The notes under the pieces: generated by a model | Databases searched by the model: none | What the model was told of the DNA's origin: nothing | What the model saw: the letters and a program-made list of their open reading frames with translations, nothing else | Position numbers and translations under genes: made by a program | In this document: piece by piece, positions 46,421 to 54,798 of the stretch | Layout: each line of letters opens with the position of its first letter | How positions within the stretch are numbered: the stretch's first letter is position 1 | Assembly: GCA_964640655.1 (NCBI GenBank) | Contig: CAZXFT010000008.1 | Location: forward strand, 71,414-135,413 | DNA: 64,000 nt | Source of the DNA: BJGO01 sp964640655 | GTDB lineage: Bacteria; Bacteroidota; Bacteroidia; Chitinophagales; UBA10324 | Direction: 5' to 3'

Positions 46421-46985
46421 GACTAAGCAATGATTTTTTTTGTTGTTGTGTGATTTTGTCTTGCAAAATGCCGCGTGCTTTATGCAGATACCATCGTGAA
46501 GTGGTTTCTGTCATATCGAGCAGTTGAGCAATTTCACTATGATTATAACCGTCTAGTGCAAAAAGGTTGAATACCTCGCGGCATTTATCCGGTAATTCAT
46601 CAATGAGCTTGTAAATGTCATCGGCAGTTAGTTTGTCCCAACCGTGATTATTCTGTGTGGCTTTCGACTCGACCACATGCTGAGGCATATCATCACCGGC
46701 ACTTACACGGCTGCGATACCTTTTGTTTTTACGGTAAGCATCTATACAGGTATTTACCGTTATGCGTTTGAGCCATGCTTCAAAACTTTCATGAATCAAG
46801 TAGGTATGCAGATGGTTTACCACTTTTAAAAAAGCTTGGTTGGTTAGGTCAACCGCATCATCCTGATTATTGCAATAGCGTCGTGTAATGCGCATCATAG
46901 TTTGAAAAGAAAATTGATACAGTTTATGGTATGCCCGCTGATTGCGCTGCAAACATTGCTGTATCATTTCCTGAAACCCTTGCAT
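46404..46985 (-). CDS. ECF RNA polymerase sigma factor
   Basis: 193 residues. Region 2 spans about 20-95 with FQTMMRITRRYCNNQDDAVD and LTNQAFLKVVNHLHTY, ending FEAWLKRITVNTCIDAYRK (2.3-2.4). Region 4 is at about 125-180 with ELPDKCREVFNLFALDGYNHSEIAQLLDM and the recognition helix TETTSRWYLHKARGIL (quoted in parts). It recruits RNA polymerase to a regulon held off by the protein encoded next. Its 3' end overlaps the anti-sigma gene by 17 bp, so dosage is coupled. It is first of a three-gene operon; a 14-bp hairpin (47002-47037) lies just upstream. Confidence 0.93.
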   Translation of the reverse strand: MQGFQEMIQQCLQRNQRAYHKLYQFSFQTMMRITRRYCNNQDDAVDLTNQAFLKVVNHLHTYLIHESFEAWLKRITVNTCIDAYRKNKRYRSRVSAGDDMPQHVVESKATQNNHGWDKLTADDIYKLIDELPDKCREVFNLFALDGYNHSEIAQLLDMTETTSRWYLHKARGILQDKITQQQKKSLLSHETAK

Positions 46986-47001
46986 AGAATCTGATTTAAA
47001 C

Positions 47002-47037
47002 TACAAATGCGAAGCACTAATCAGCTTCGCATTTGTA
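47002..47037 (-). terminator. Long hairpin between a T9SS gene and the sigma operon
   Basis: A perfect 14-bp stem (TACAAATGCGAAGC and its complement) with an 8-nt loop, 19 nt past the stop at 47057 and 16 nt before the sigma start at 46985. The T-run after it is weak (GTTTAAATC), so it may be a terminator for the upstream gene or a leader structure of the sigma mRNA. Confidence 0.6.
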
Positions 47038-47056
47038 ATTTAATATGGCAAACACT

Positions 47057-48349
47057 TTATTGTTTAACTACTTTGAAGTTGAATGTACCGACTTCAGATT
47101 TAGCCTGAATGAAGTAGATTCCATTGGCTAAGTCACTCAATAATACACTATGTTTGGTTGCAGCTTGTGCTGTATAAGTACGTATCAATTTACCCTGAAC
47201 ATCAACAACAGAGATATTGATGTTTTGCTCGCTCACCTTACCTGTTGCGATACACTCAGCGACGTTCTTAACAGGATTACCCAATAATACAAGTTGATTC
47301 AACTGGCTATTAATACCGGTCACATTCGAGATACCACCTGCAACACTTTGGTTGTTTACACTAAAGTTTACATTATCAAATGTTGAGTTCTCGATTAATG
47401 AAACTACGGCAGGAGTACATGGACGGTTTAAGATATCAGCCCAAACCTGGTAAATACCATACGAAAGGTTAGTAAATGAATACTGACCTGAGGCATTGGT
47501 TAATGTGTGGGCCACAGGAGTACCATCCATCTTTGTTAGTATCATCTGTACATTGGCAATAGGGTCACCGGCTGCATCTGATTCATCGGTACGATTAGCA
47601 CCCTGAGAAACATATCCGCCAATAAAACCGGGACCTCCGGGATTAACACCTTCCAGTAACATTATAGAAAGGTATTGATTTTGATTCATGGTAATGGCAG
47701 TTGCATCGTTCCACATCAATGACTCATAGTGATAAGTAGGTAAATACGATGAATAAACAGGCGAAGCTGGAGTCATAGCAGCTTTCACATAATAGGTACC
47801 GTTATCTTCAATATTGAAACAAGCATATGATCCACCATTTGGATTATTATTAGAAACATAAGAGTCAATTAATGCCAAACTATCACCGTTTGACGTACTA
47901 TATGCCTTTATTAAAAAGTACTCAACCACATTACTCTGATTAAAGAATATAGAACTGTCCGTTGCATTTGCATAAACACATAATTGATATGGAGGATTTC
48001 CGCCACCACCTGTTGTCGTATCGCAATAAATCATTGTAAAGAAAACAGATGAATCAGATGGCGTATAATTGAATAAACCTGAGGTAATCACATCGCCGGA
48101 ACAGTTTGTAAACGACAAGGTAAAGCATCCCTGAGGGTAAGGCAAAGTGTACTGATACATTCCGCCTGGTTCAGGATAAATAACTTCATCGAAACTGATT
48201 CCACACTGGTAGGAAATAGTCAATGGTGTATTCTCATTAGAGATATTATTCTGTTCAACAAGATAGCCATAAAGCATGTTGTTAAAGAATTGTGCTTTGG
48301 TTCCGGCAGTCAAAGCAAAGAAGGTAAGAAGCAGTAAGGTTTTTTTCAT
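47057..48349 (-). CDS. Secreted protein with carboxypeptidase-regulatory-like domain and T9SS sorting domain
   Basis: 430 residues. Signal peptide 1-19 (TLLLLTFFALTAGTKAQ). The middle has several Ig-like strands with acidic loops. A CarboxypepD_reg/SdrD-B-like domain at about 235-320 shows GFIGGYVSQGANRTDESDAAG, with AHTLTNASGQYSFTNLSYGIYQVW (quoted in parts). The C-terminus is a type A sorting domain (QLVLLGNPVKN, NISVVDVQGKLI, ANGIYFIQA, FKVVKQ). No enzymatic motif is visible; probably a structural or adhesive surface protein. Not in an operon, as a hairpin follows. Confidence 0.87.
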   Translation of the reverse strand: MKKTLLLLTFFALTAGTKAQFFNNMLYGYLVEQNNISNENTPLTISYQCGISFDEVIYPEPGGMYQYTLPYPQGCFTLSFTNCSGDVITSGLFNYTPSDSSVFFTMIYCDTTTGGGGNPPYQLCVYANATDSSIFFNQSNVVEYFLIKAYSTSNGDSLALIDSYVSNNNPNGGSYACFNIEDNGTYYVKAAMTPASPVYSSYLPTYHYESLMWNDATAITMNQNQYLSIMLLEGVNPGGPGFIGGYVSQGANRTDESDAAGDPIANVQMILTKMDGTPVAHTLTNASGQYSFTNLSYGIYQVWADILNRPCTPAVVSLIENSTFDNVNFSVNNQSVAGGISNVTGINSQLNQLVLLGNPVKNVAECIATGKVSEQNINISVVDVQGKLIRTYTAQAATKHSVLLSDLANGIYFIQAKSEVGTFNFKVVKQ

Positions 48350-48418
48350 AAAGTTTTTTGATTTGTTAATGATGATACGCCACAGGTAAGGTTTATGTTG
48401 GTGAATCGTAAAAAAAAA

Positions 48419-48907
48419 TTACAACTCCAGTTTAGTTCGGCAGCGCTGAATGGAATCCTTTGCACGGTTGAGCACATCGTTATTTAGTGTGGCTTTGGCA
48501 CAGTCTGTATAATATTGAATAGCCTTGTTGAATTGGCCCATCATTTCATACATGATCCCGTACTCATTGTAGATAGTTGATTTGTCTATACCTTTAATCT
48601 CAAGTGCCACCCTTAATAATTTATCCAGTTCATCGTAGCGTTTTAAATTTGATAAGAGGATTGCATAATTGTAATAAACAGCTGTGTAATCAGGAGCATG
48701 TTCAAGGGCCAGTTTATAGTAACGCTCAGCACTTTCGTAGTCTTTGGCTTTTGTTTCGTAATACCACCCTAAATGGTTGTATGCTTTTCCAAATGTGGGT
48801 TCTTCTTCTATAATGGTTTCTAACTTACCGATAGCTTCTTGAAAATAGCCATCTTTAAAATCCATATCTGCCTGCGCCAGCAGTTCTTCATACTTTACTT
48901 CACTCAT
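48419..48907 (-). CDS. Small tetratricopeptide repeat protein
   Basis: 162 residues without a signal peptide: about four TPRs (DFKDGYFQEAIGKLETIIEE, AYNHLGWYYETKAKDYESAE, TAVYYNYAILLSNLKRYDEL, IYNEYGIMYEMMGQFNKAIQ). Likely a cytoplasmic scaffold; no partner is evident. It diverges from typA across 133 bp. Confidence 0.88.
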   Translation of the reverse strand: MSEVKYEELLAQADMDFKDGYFQEAIGKLETIIEEEPTFGKAYNHLGWYYETKAKDYESAERYYKLALEHAPDYTAVYYNYAILLSNLKRYDELDKLLRVALEIKGIDKSTIYNEYGIMYEMMGQFNKAIQYYTDCAKATLNNDVLNRAKDSIQRCRTKLEL

Positions 48908-49013
48908 GTTTTTTAAATTTTGAGTAGCTAAAGTAAGGTTCTATTGGATTCCAACGACCTCTATTTCACGATAATATCATTATCCAAACGCAGCTGCTTC
49001 GGGTTATTTAACT

Positions 49014-49021
49014 TACTTTTG
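49014..49021 (+). promoter_or_regulatory. Promoter -7 box for typA
   Basis: TACTTTTG followed by CGGC, an exact TAnnTTTG match, 19 nt before the typA ATG at 49041. A small palindrome GATAAT-ATC-ATTATC (48970-48984) lies about 30 nt upstream. Confidence 0.5.
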
Positions 49022-49040
49022 CGGCTCGAAAAAATTAAGC

Positions 49041-50852
49041 ATGTCCCAAAACATTAGAAATATTGCCATTATAGCCCACGTTGACCACGGAAAAACCACC
49101 CTTGTAGACAAGATATTACACCAATCAAAATTATTCCGCGACAACCAGGAAACCGGTGAGTTAATATTAGACAACAACGAACTGGAACGAGAGCGTGGCA
49201 TCACCATTTTAGCTAAAAATGTTTCGGTACGATACAATGATGTAAAAATTAACATCATAGACACTCCCGGTCACGCCGACTTTGGCGGTGAGGTAGAGCG
49301 CGTGTTGAATATGGCTGATGGTGTATTGCTTTTGGTAGATGCCTTTGAAGGACCAATGCCCCAAACCCGTTTCGTATTACAAAAAGCGATACAATTGGGT
49401 AAGAAAGCTATTGTCGTAATAAATAAAGTTGACAAGCCCAACTGTCGTCCCGATGAAGTACATGAAGCGGTATTTGATTTATTCTTTAAACTCGATGCTT
49501 CGGAAGAACAGCTTCACTTCCCTACTCTGTATGGTTCATCTAAACATGGTTGGATGAGTGATGACTGGAAAAAACAAACCAATGATATCACTCCTTTACT
49601 CGATACCATTATCAATTATATACCACCTGCACCAAAAAATGAAGGCACACTTCAAATGCAGGTAACAAGCCTTGATTACTCTTCCTATACGGGTCGTATT
49701 GCCATTGGAAGAGTTTTGCGTGGTGAAATCAAAGAAGGTCAGACTGTTACCTTGATGAAACGTAACGGACAGATAAAAGGTAAAGTGAAAGAACTTTATG
49801 CCTTTGAAGGACTGGGAAAAGCAAAAATATCGTCAGCTCATTCTGGTGAAATCGTTGCAATTACAGGCATAGAAGAATTTGAAATTGGCGACACCTTTGC
49901 TGATTCAGAAAATCCTGAGGCATTACCCATTATGTCAATTGAAGAACCTACTATGAGTATGTTGTTCACTATTAACAACTCTCCGTTCTTTGGTAAGGAA
50001 GGTAAATATGTAACATCACGTCATATCCGCGAGCGTTTGGAAAAAGAGCTGGAAAAAAATCTAGCTATGAAAATTCAGGACACGGCCTCACCTGATGCTA
50101 TATTGGTATATGGTCGTGGTATTCTTCACTTGTCCGTACTCATAGAGACTATGCGCCGCGAGGGTTATGAATTACAGGTAGGACAGCCACAAGTAATCTT
50201 GAAAGAAGTTGACGGTGTTCAATGTGAGCCTATTGAAACACTATCTGTTGATGTGCCTTCAGAAAGTGCGGGTAAAGTAATTGAGCAGGTTACACAGCGA
50301 AAAGGGGAGATGTTAATTATGGAGCCAAAGGGTGATTATCAGCATTTGGAATTTGATATTCCTTCTAGAGGTTTGGTTGGTTTGCGTAATAATCTTTTAA
50401 CTGCCACTGCAGGTGAGGCCATTATTGCACACCGTTTCAAAGCATATGAACCATGGAAGGGAAATATTCCTGGTCGCAACAACGGAGTATTGGTTTCCAT
50501 GGAAAAAGGTAGCTCAACAGCATACAGTATTGATAAACTTCAAGATCGTGGTACATTCTTCGTAGAGCCCGGTGAAGAAATTTATGCCGGTCAGATTTTG
50601 GGTGAGCATATTCGTCCGGGTGATTTAGTAATCAATATTGTAAAAGCAAAACAATTAACAAATATGCGTGCTTCAGGTAGCGATGCAGCAGTTCGTATTG
50701 CTCCTGCTGTTAAATTTTCATTAGAAGAAGCATTGGAATTTATTCAGGAAGATGAATATGTAGAGGTAACACCAAAGAATATTCGTCTGCGCAAAATTCT
50801 TTTAGACCGTAACGACCGCGAACGTCAGGCCAAAGCTACTGCTGCATTATAA
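49041..50852 (+). CDS. typA: Ribosome-associated translational GTPase TypA/BipA
   Basis: 603 residues of the EF-G-like family. G motifs: AHVDHGKTTLVDKIL (12-26), RGITI switch I, DTPGHADFGGEVER (about 74-87) and NKVDKP (about 129-134). Domains II, III and V follow, with the TypA-specific C-terminal domain containing SGSDAAVRIAPAVKFSLEEAL. It binds the 70S A-site and helps 50S assembly at low temperature and under stress. Monocistronic. Confidence 0.96.
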   Translation: MSQNIRNIAIIAHVDHGKTTLVDKILHQSKLFRDNQETGELILDNNELERERGITILAKNVSVRYNDVKINIIDTPGHADFGGEVERVLNMADGVLLLVDAFEGPMPQTRFVLQKAIQLGKKAIVVINKVDKPNCRPDEVHEAVFDLFFKLDASEEQLHFPTLYGSSKHGWMSDDWKKQTNDITPLLDTIINYIPPAPKNEGTLQMQVTSLDYSSYTGRIAIGRVLRGEIKEGQTVTLMKRNGQIKGKVKELYAFEGLGKAKISSAHSGEIVAITGIEEFEIGDTFADSENPEALPIMSIEEPTMSMLFTINNSPFFGKEGKYVTSRHIRERLEKELEKNLAMKIQDTASPDAILVYGRGILHLSVLIETMRREGYELQVGQPQVILKEVDGVQCEPIETLSVDVPSESAGKVIEQVTQRKGEMLIMEPKGDYQHLEFDIPSRGLVGLRNNLLTATAGEAIIAHRFKAYEPWKGNIPGRNNGVLVSMEKGSSTAYSIDKLQDRGTFFVEPGEEIYAGQILGEHIRPGDLVINIVKAKQLTNMRASGSDAAVRIAPAVKFSLEEALEFIQEDEYVEVTPKNIRLRKILLDRNDRERQAKATAAL

Positions 50853-50939
50853 TTGAGGGGATTCTGTATTGTCTATTATGACAAAACAATATGGTGACCT
50901 TATTTCACCATTCAATTAAATGTGCTGTTATTAAAACAA

Positions 50940-51329
50940 CTAATGGTGATTGAAATGATCACGCACCTGTGCAATCAGCTGATTATGCGTTTGATGCTGT
51001 GCAGAACCAAGCATTATCTCTTTATGCTGGAAATGTTTATCCTCAAGTAAAAAGTTTTTAAACTGCTCTTGAGCTTTACCCGGCCCGAAGATGTAAATGG
51101 CTTCTGTATTTTGCAAATGAGGGGTAATATGCTGAAAGAACTTTTTTAACTCCTGTGATTCTTTATGGTGAAAAGTATGCTCACTTCCTCCACGTTCTGC
51201 ATGGTGTTCAGATTTAATTTTTTCGTGGACTTCGTATGTGCCATCAGCTTTATAATCGATTGTGCGTATTACATATGCATGGCCATGATCAATCCATACT
51301 CCTGCAACTTTTTTGTTTTGGTAATTCAT
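50940..51329 (-). CDS. Conserved small protein, possibly eRF1/L7Ae-like
   Basis: 129 soluble residues. The N-terminal half has VAGVWIDHGHAYVIRTI, a strand-turn-strand opening, then a His/Glu-rich stretch (KSEHHAERGGSEHTFHHK). The C-terminal half has the helix ELKKFFQHITPHL and AIYIFGPGKAQEQFKNFLL, the last of which resembles the GPG(x)AK(x)xF motif of bacterial proteins related to the eRF1 domain 3/L7Ae fold, sometimes called translational machinery proteins. That match is by eye and weak. About 13% of residues are His, notable for metal binding. Isolated from its neighbours. Confidence 0.6.
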   Translation of the reverse strand: MNYQNKKVAGVWIDHGHAYVIRTIDYKADGTYEVHEKIKSEHHAERGGSEHTFHHKESQELKKFFQHITPHLQNTEAIYIFGPGKAQEQFKNFLLEDKHFQHKEIMLGSAQHQTHNQLIAQVRDHFNHH

Positions 51330-51834
51330 AGTTCTTTTCTTTCCTGCAAAAGAATTACCTAATATATAAACCGCGAATGACTTTAATCATAAGCTAACAT
51401 GACTTTTAACTACTCTGCCGTCTTCAACAAGAAGAAGGTATACAAGACCAGAATGATGAACCCTTACCATACTGATATTTTCTTATAGAGAGTGATTAAA
51501 TAAAACAATACAGTAGTTGCGCATATAAGGTAATGCAAAACATAACAATGATAGTGGACAGATTATTACTCCAAATATAGATGCAAGCGCAGGGATAGCA
51601 AGTGTATTAAATGTGCAGGAACCATGAACATTACCAACAGTGAATATTCCAATTACAAATTCAGGCAACCCTAACCACGAAACCAGATTAACTGCGTGCT
51701 TTATAAATAAAACGAGAAGAAAGTAATAGCGTAATGAGTACATTAATTAATTAGTATTATCAATTTACATAACCGAAAATTAAACACAGTAATAGTGTCT
51801 ACTAATGACTCAAAACAATAAATTTCTAACCGTA
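51330..51834. other. 505-bp gene-poor stretch with decayed coding remnant
   Basis: No intact gene is supported. On the minus strand an 86-codon open frame (51483-51743) encodes a hydrophobic sequence with no family resemblance and no promoter box. It is followed, in the same frame past one stop, by a sequence like a T9SS tail (see the pseudogene entry). The rest is AT-rich. Confidence 0.5.
51387..51482 (-). pseudogene. Possible remnant of a T9SS C-terminal sorting domain
   Basis: Between a TAA (51483-51485) and a TGA (51387-51389) the minus strand reads ENISMVRVHHSGLVYLLL then VEDGRVVKSHVSL. The pattern I(x)n-SG-xYLL-V-DG-xxV-basic-hydrophobic is that of the last strands of type A sorting domains such as those elsewhere in this window. 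There is no start, signal or body attached. The match is short and could be chance. Confidence 0.35.
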
Positions 51835-53910
51835 TTACTGTTTAATTAATTTGACAGTCTTAACATCTTGATCAGATATTACATCACACAAATACAGCCC
51901 TCCTTGCATTTCAGATAAGTCCAGTACAAAAACATTTTTACCGGGTAATAAATTATTAACAGTATAGCTTTTTAGTGTTGAACCGTATATACTTCTGACA
52001 ACAAGTAACAGTCTTCTGGTCTCATCAACATTAATTTCAACATTGGTCAGATCTGTAAATGGATTAGGGAACACAACAACATTATGAATCTGAGATTTAG
52101 TACTATAAAATTGATCATTGATTAGTGATGTATCAGTATTTTCTGATAAAAGAGGAGGAATATTGCAAACTGCTTTTTTACTTGCTTTGTTGCTGAACGA
52201 TGAACTTCCTGCTGTGTTAGTTGCTCTTATTTTATAAAAATATTTTTGCCCGGTTGTTAATCCAGTATTTACATATGATGTTGTATTAGGTGGCAAATTA
52301 ACAATGGTTGTATAAATTCCGTTAATCGATGTAGAGCGCCTTAAACTGAATTTAGTTTCGTTGTTAGAATTATCAACCCATGTTAGTTTGATCGAATTAC
52401 ACCCACTTGACACAGCTGTAAGGTTTGAAGGAGCAATTGGTATTGTTAACATCTCTGTAGTTGCATAGGCAGTATTGCTAAACACTGAGTTACCCACTAA
52501 ATTTGTTGAGCTGACTCTATAATAATAAGTAGTTCCTGATGCTAATCCAATATCTGTATAAGATGTAGCATTTGAACCCAAAGTAGTAATTAGAGTAAAT
52601 CCAGTTGTTGGTAATAAAGACCTTTCGAGAATAAATCCTGTTTCATTATTTGAATTATCCAACCAATTTATTATAATGCTCGAGTATCCATTAGTATTTG
52701 CATTTAGATTTGATGGAGCCAATGGTATCGACATAGATCCCGATTGATTAAATTTAGCTGTGGTTCCACCGGTTATATATACATTGTTATCAGTTCCAAA
52801 TTCAAAATACACAGGATAACCACTTGAAGTGGTAACAGCCCAAGCCGATGACCCATCATTATTTACTTTACAAAGCCCCATTAAAGACATTGTACTTCCC
52901 GCAACATATGCAGCGTTAGCTGCATCCAATCTCAATGGTGCTAATGCTAATAATGACAAACCAGGACCATCAGCATCTAGGTTTTGCCAAAGCAAATTTC
53001 CTGATGCATCATATTTTAGAATAACTACACCATATGATCCATTCGGGTAACCTGCAACTACAGGTAAATTATCAGATCCTACTTCAACTTTATTGCCGTT
53101 TAAGTTGGTGTTTAACTGTGTCCAAACTAGCATTCCTGAGGGAGATATTTTTTTTAACTCACATTGTGGACCATTGACTAAATATGTATTTCCAAATGAA
53201 TCGCCGGCAGCATCACCAATAGAGATACTATTAATTCCTGCAATGCTCCAAATATTCAATCCATTTAGATTAATTTTTGAATAGCCGTTAATATTACCTG
53301 TTATTCCTCGATGCACGATAATAATGTTATTATCAGGTGTAAGCTTAAATGTAACAGGTGCTCCAATTCCACTATCAAAATAATTCCATACAGCAGCTCC
53401 AGCTGAATTAAACTTCTTAACCTTGGTTACTTGTCCATTAGGACCAGTGCCTACCCCTAAAACGTAAATGTTGTCATCAGAATCAATTAGACATTTTTTG
53501 GTCGAAGAGCCGTCGAATGAGCTTTCATAGACTACACGCCATAATAATATTCCTGATTGATTATACTTCATAAGAAGGCTTGCCGCATTAACAGGGTTTG
53601 AATAACCCGAGCGAATTGTCCCAGACACAATAATATTTCCAGAATTATCTACATCAACCCAGGTTGCAACCTCATGTCGGCTATTGTCCGTATTATTATA
53701 TGACACTTCCCAAAGTATATTCCCAATTGTATTTCGTTTTGTTAATGTAATATCTCCTCCCGGATTATAGTCCCAGTATGCGGTAAACACATTATTTAAT
53801 TCATCAGTAGCAATGGATACACCGCCTGGGTAGTTATACCAATCAACCGTAACTTGAGCATTTGAGAATGCAGCCAATGAAAGTAGAATTAATGTGATTT
53901 TATATTTCAT
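51835..53910 (-). CDS. Secreted beta-propeller/fibronectin III protein with T9SS sorting domain
   Basis: 691 residues from the ATG at 53910; an in-frame ATG at 53946 adds 12 residues before a clear signal peptide and is less likely. The signal (ITLILLSLAAFSNAQ) is followed by repeated SBBP-like blades (about 25-390), each with a WxxxY and a DxxGN turn (DNSGNIIVSGT, DSDDNIYVLG, TPDNNIIIVH, DAANAAYVAG). Two FN3 domains follow (PSNLNANTNGYSSIIINWLD and PSNLTAVSSGCNSIKLTWVD, each with DNSNNET). The type A tail has VVFPNPFTDLTNVEINV, QGGLYLCDVIS and TVKLIKQ. Likely surface adhesin or matrix protein; no enzyme motif is visible. Confidence 0.9.
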   Translation of the reverse strand: MKYKITLILLSLAAFSNAQVTVDWYNYPGGVSIATDELNNVFTAYWDYNPGGDITLTKRNTIGNILWEVSYNNTDNSRHEVATWVDVDNSGNIIVSGTIRSGYSNPVNAASLLMKYNQSGILLWRVVYESSFDGSSTKKCLIDSDDNIYVLGVGTGPNGQVTKVKKFNSAGAAVWNYFDSGIGAPVTFKLTPDNNIIIVHRGITGNINGYSKINLNGLNIWSIAGINSISIGDAAGDSFGNTYLVNGPQCELKKISPSGMLVWTQLNTNLNGNKVEVGSDNLPVVAGYPNGSYGVVILKYDASGNLLWQNLDADGPGLSLLALAPLRLDAANAAYVAGSTMSLMGLCKVNNDGSSAWAVTTSSGYPVYFEFGTDNNVYITGGTTAKFNQSGSMSIPLAPSNLNANTNGYSSIIINWLDNSNNETGFILERSLLPTTGFTLITTLGSNATSYTDIGLASGTTYYYRVSSTNLVGNSVFSNTAYATTEMLTIPIAPSNLTAVSSGCNSIKLTWVDNSNNETKFSLRRSTSINGIYTTIVNLPPNTTSYVNTGLTTGQKYFYKIRATNTAGSSSFSNKASKKAVCNIPPLLSENTDTSLINDQFYSTKSQIHNVVVFPNPFTDLTNVEINVDETRRLLLVVRSIYGSTLKSYTVNNLLPGKNVFVLDLSEMQGGLYLCDVISDQDVKTVKLIKQ

Positions 53911-54202
53911 TTCTTGATGCTTTATTTCATATATCAAAGCAAACACTCCTAATCAATTTAATACATGATAATAATCACAATTAAAAATGAGATTAAACAC
54001 GTTACGTATCTTGTGGTTCAGGATAACTCGATCTCAATTTATCAATAAATTGATTTACGACAATAGTATTAATAATTTCCTATAACTTTATTGAAGCCAA
54101 CAAATACTTCTTATATTCAAACTCTAGTGGATTTTCTTAATTGGATTATGCTATTAAAATATAATTAAGCTAAATATTATATATTCAAACACCATAATCT
54201 GC

Positions 54203-54220
54203 AAGTGATTTATATCACTT
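54203..54220 (+). promoter_or_regulatory. CRP/FNR-like operator before the haem-binding gene
   Basis: AAGTGAT-TTAT-ATCACTT is a perfect dyad containing GTGA-N6-TCAC, the core bound by CRP/FNR-family regulators. Its centre is about 40 nt before the start site predicted from the -7 box at 54241, the usual place for class II activation. The regulator is unknown. Confidence 0.4.
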
Positions 54221-54240
54221 TATTAATATCATAATGGCTC

Positions 54241-54248
54241 TAACTTTG
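54241..54248 (+). promoter_or_regulatory. Promoter -7 box for the haem-binding gene
   Basis: TAACTTTG, an exact TAnnTTTG match followed by TCG, 19 nt before the ATG at 54268. Confidence 0.5.
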
Positions 54249-54267
54249 TCGAAATAATCTTAAATTC

Positions 54268-54744
54268 ATGATCAAAAAAATTGCTTACCTGATATTATTT
54301 GTATTGTTAGTTATCCAGTTTTTCAGAATTGACAAAACAAACCCTACTATTGCAACAGCTCTGGAATTCACAACCGTCAACAACACTCCCAACGGTGTGA
54401 AAAGTATTCTGCAAGGCACTTGTTTCGACTGCCACTCCAATGAAACCAAATATCCCTGGTACTCAAACATTCAACCCATAGCTTGGTGGATGAAAAACCA
54501 TATTAATGAAGGCCGTGAAGAATTAAATTTTTCTGAGTGGGCTGATTACTCTGATAAAAAGAAAGCAAAAATATTGGAGGAGTGCATGGAAATGATTCAG
54601 GAAAAAGAAATGCCACCTGCATATTATGCATACATGCACAGTGCTGCCAAACTGGATGATTCCAAACATAAATTACTGCTCGACTATTTCAGCGGATTGC
54701 AAGGCAGATCAATTCAGGTTGAACAGGAACAGGATAATGATTAG
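54268..54744 (+). CDS. Haem-binding domain protein (single c-type haem)
   Basis: 158 residues. An N-terminal hydrophobic segment (IAYLILFVLLVIQFF) anchors or exports it. The Haem_bd domain follows: GTCFDCHSNETKYPWYSNIQPIAWWM (quoted: CFDCH, then YPWYSNIQP), with one CXXCH for covalent haem, and the distal EMPPAYYAYMH motif whose Met or His probably completes haem ligation. The family is common in Bacteroidota and thought to act in the periplasm, perhaps as a sensor or electron carrier. Its promoter carries a CRP/FNR-like dyad. The thioesterase gene follows 54 bp later. Confidence 0.9.
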   Translation: MIKKIAYLILFVLLVIQFFRIDKTNPTIATALEFTTVNNTPNGVKSILQGTCFDCHSNETKYPWYSNIQPIAWWMKNHINEGREELNFSEWADYSDKKKAKILEECMEMIQEKEMPPAYYAYMHSAAKLDDSKHKLLLDYFSGLQGRSIQVEQEQDND

Positions 54745-54798
54745 AGTTTATTTCGTTCATTTTGATGTCCATACGAACTCAAAAAAGACGAAAATCTA

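Larger units (their letters stand above)
53911..54267. other. 357-bp AT-rich intergenic region with dyads
   Basis: No coding frame is supported. It holds a perfect 9-bp palindrome TCAATTTAT-CA-ATAAATTGA (54034-54053), and near its right end the AAGTGAT-TTAT-ATCACTT dyad and the -7 box for the haem-binding gene, listed separately. Confidence 0.6.

Noticed and set aside
51483..51743. Minus-strand open frame of 86 hydrophobic codons
   Set aside because: No family, promoter box or ribosome site; it sits in a decayed stretch and is kept only as part of a possible relic.
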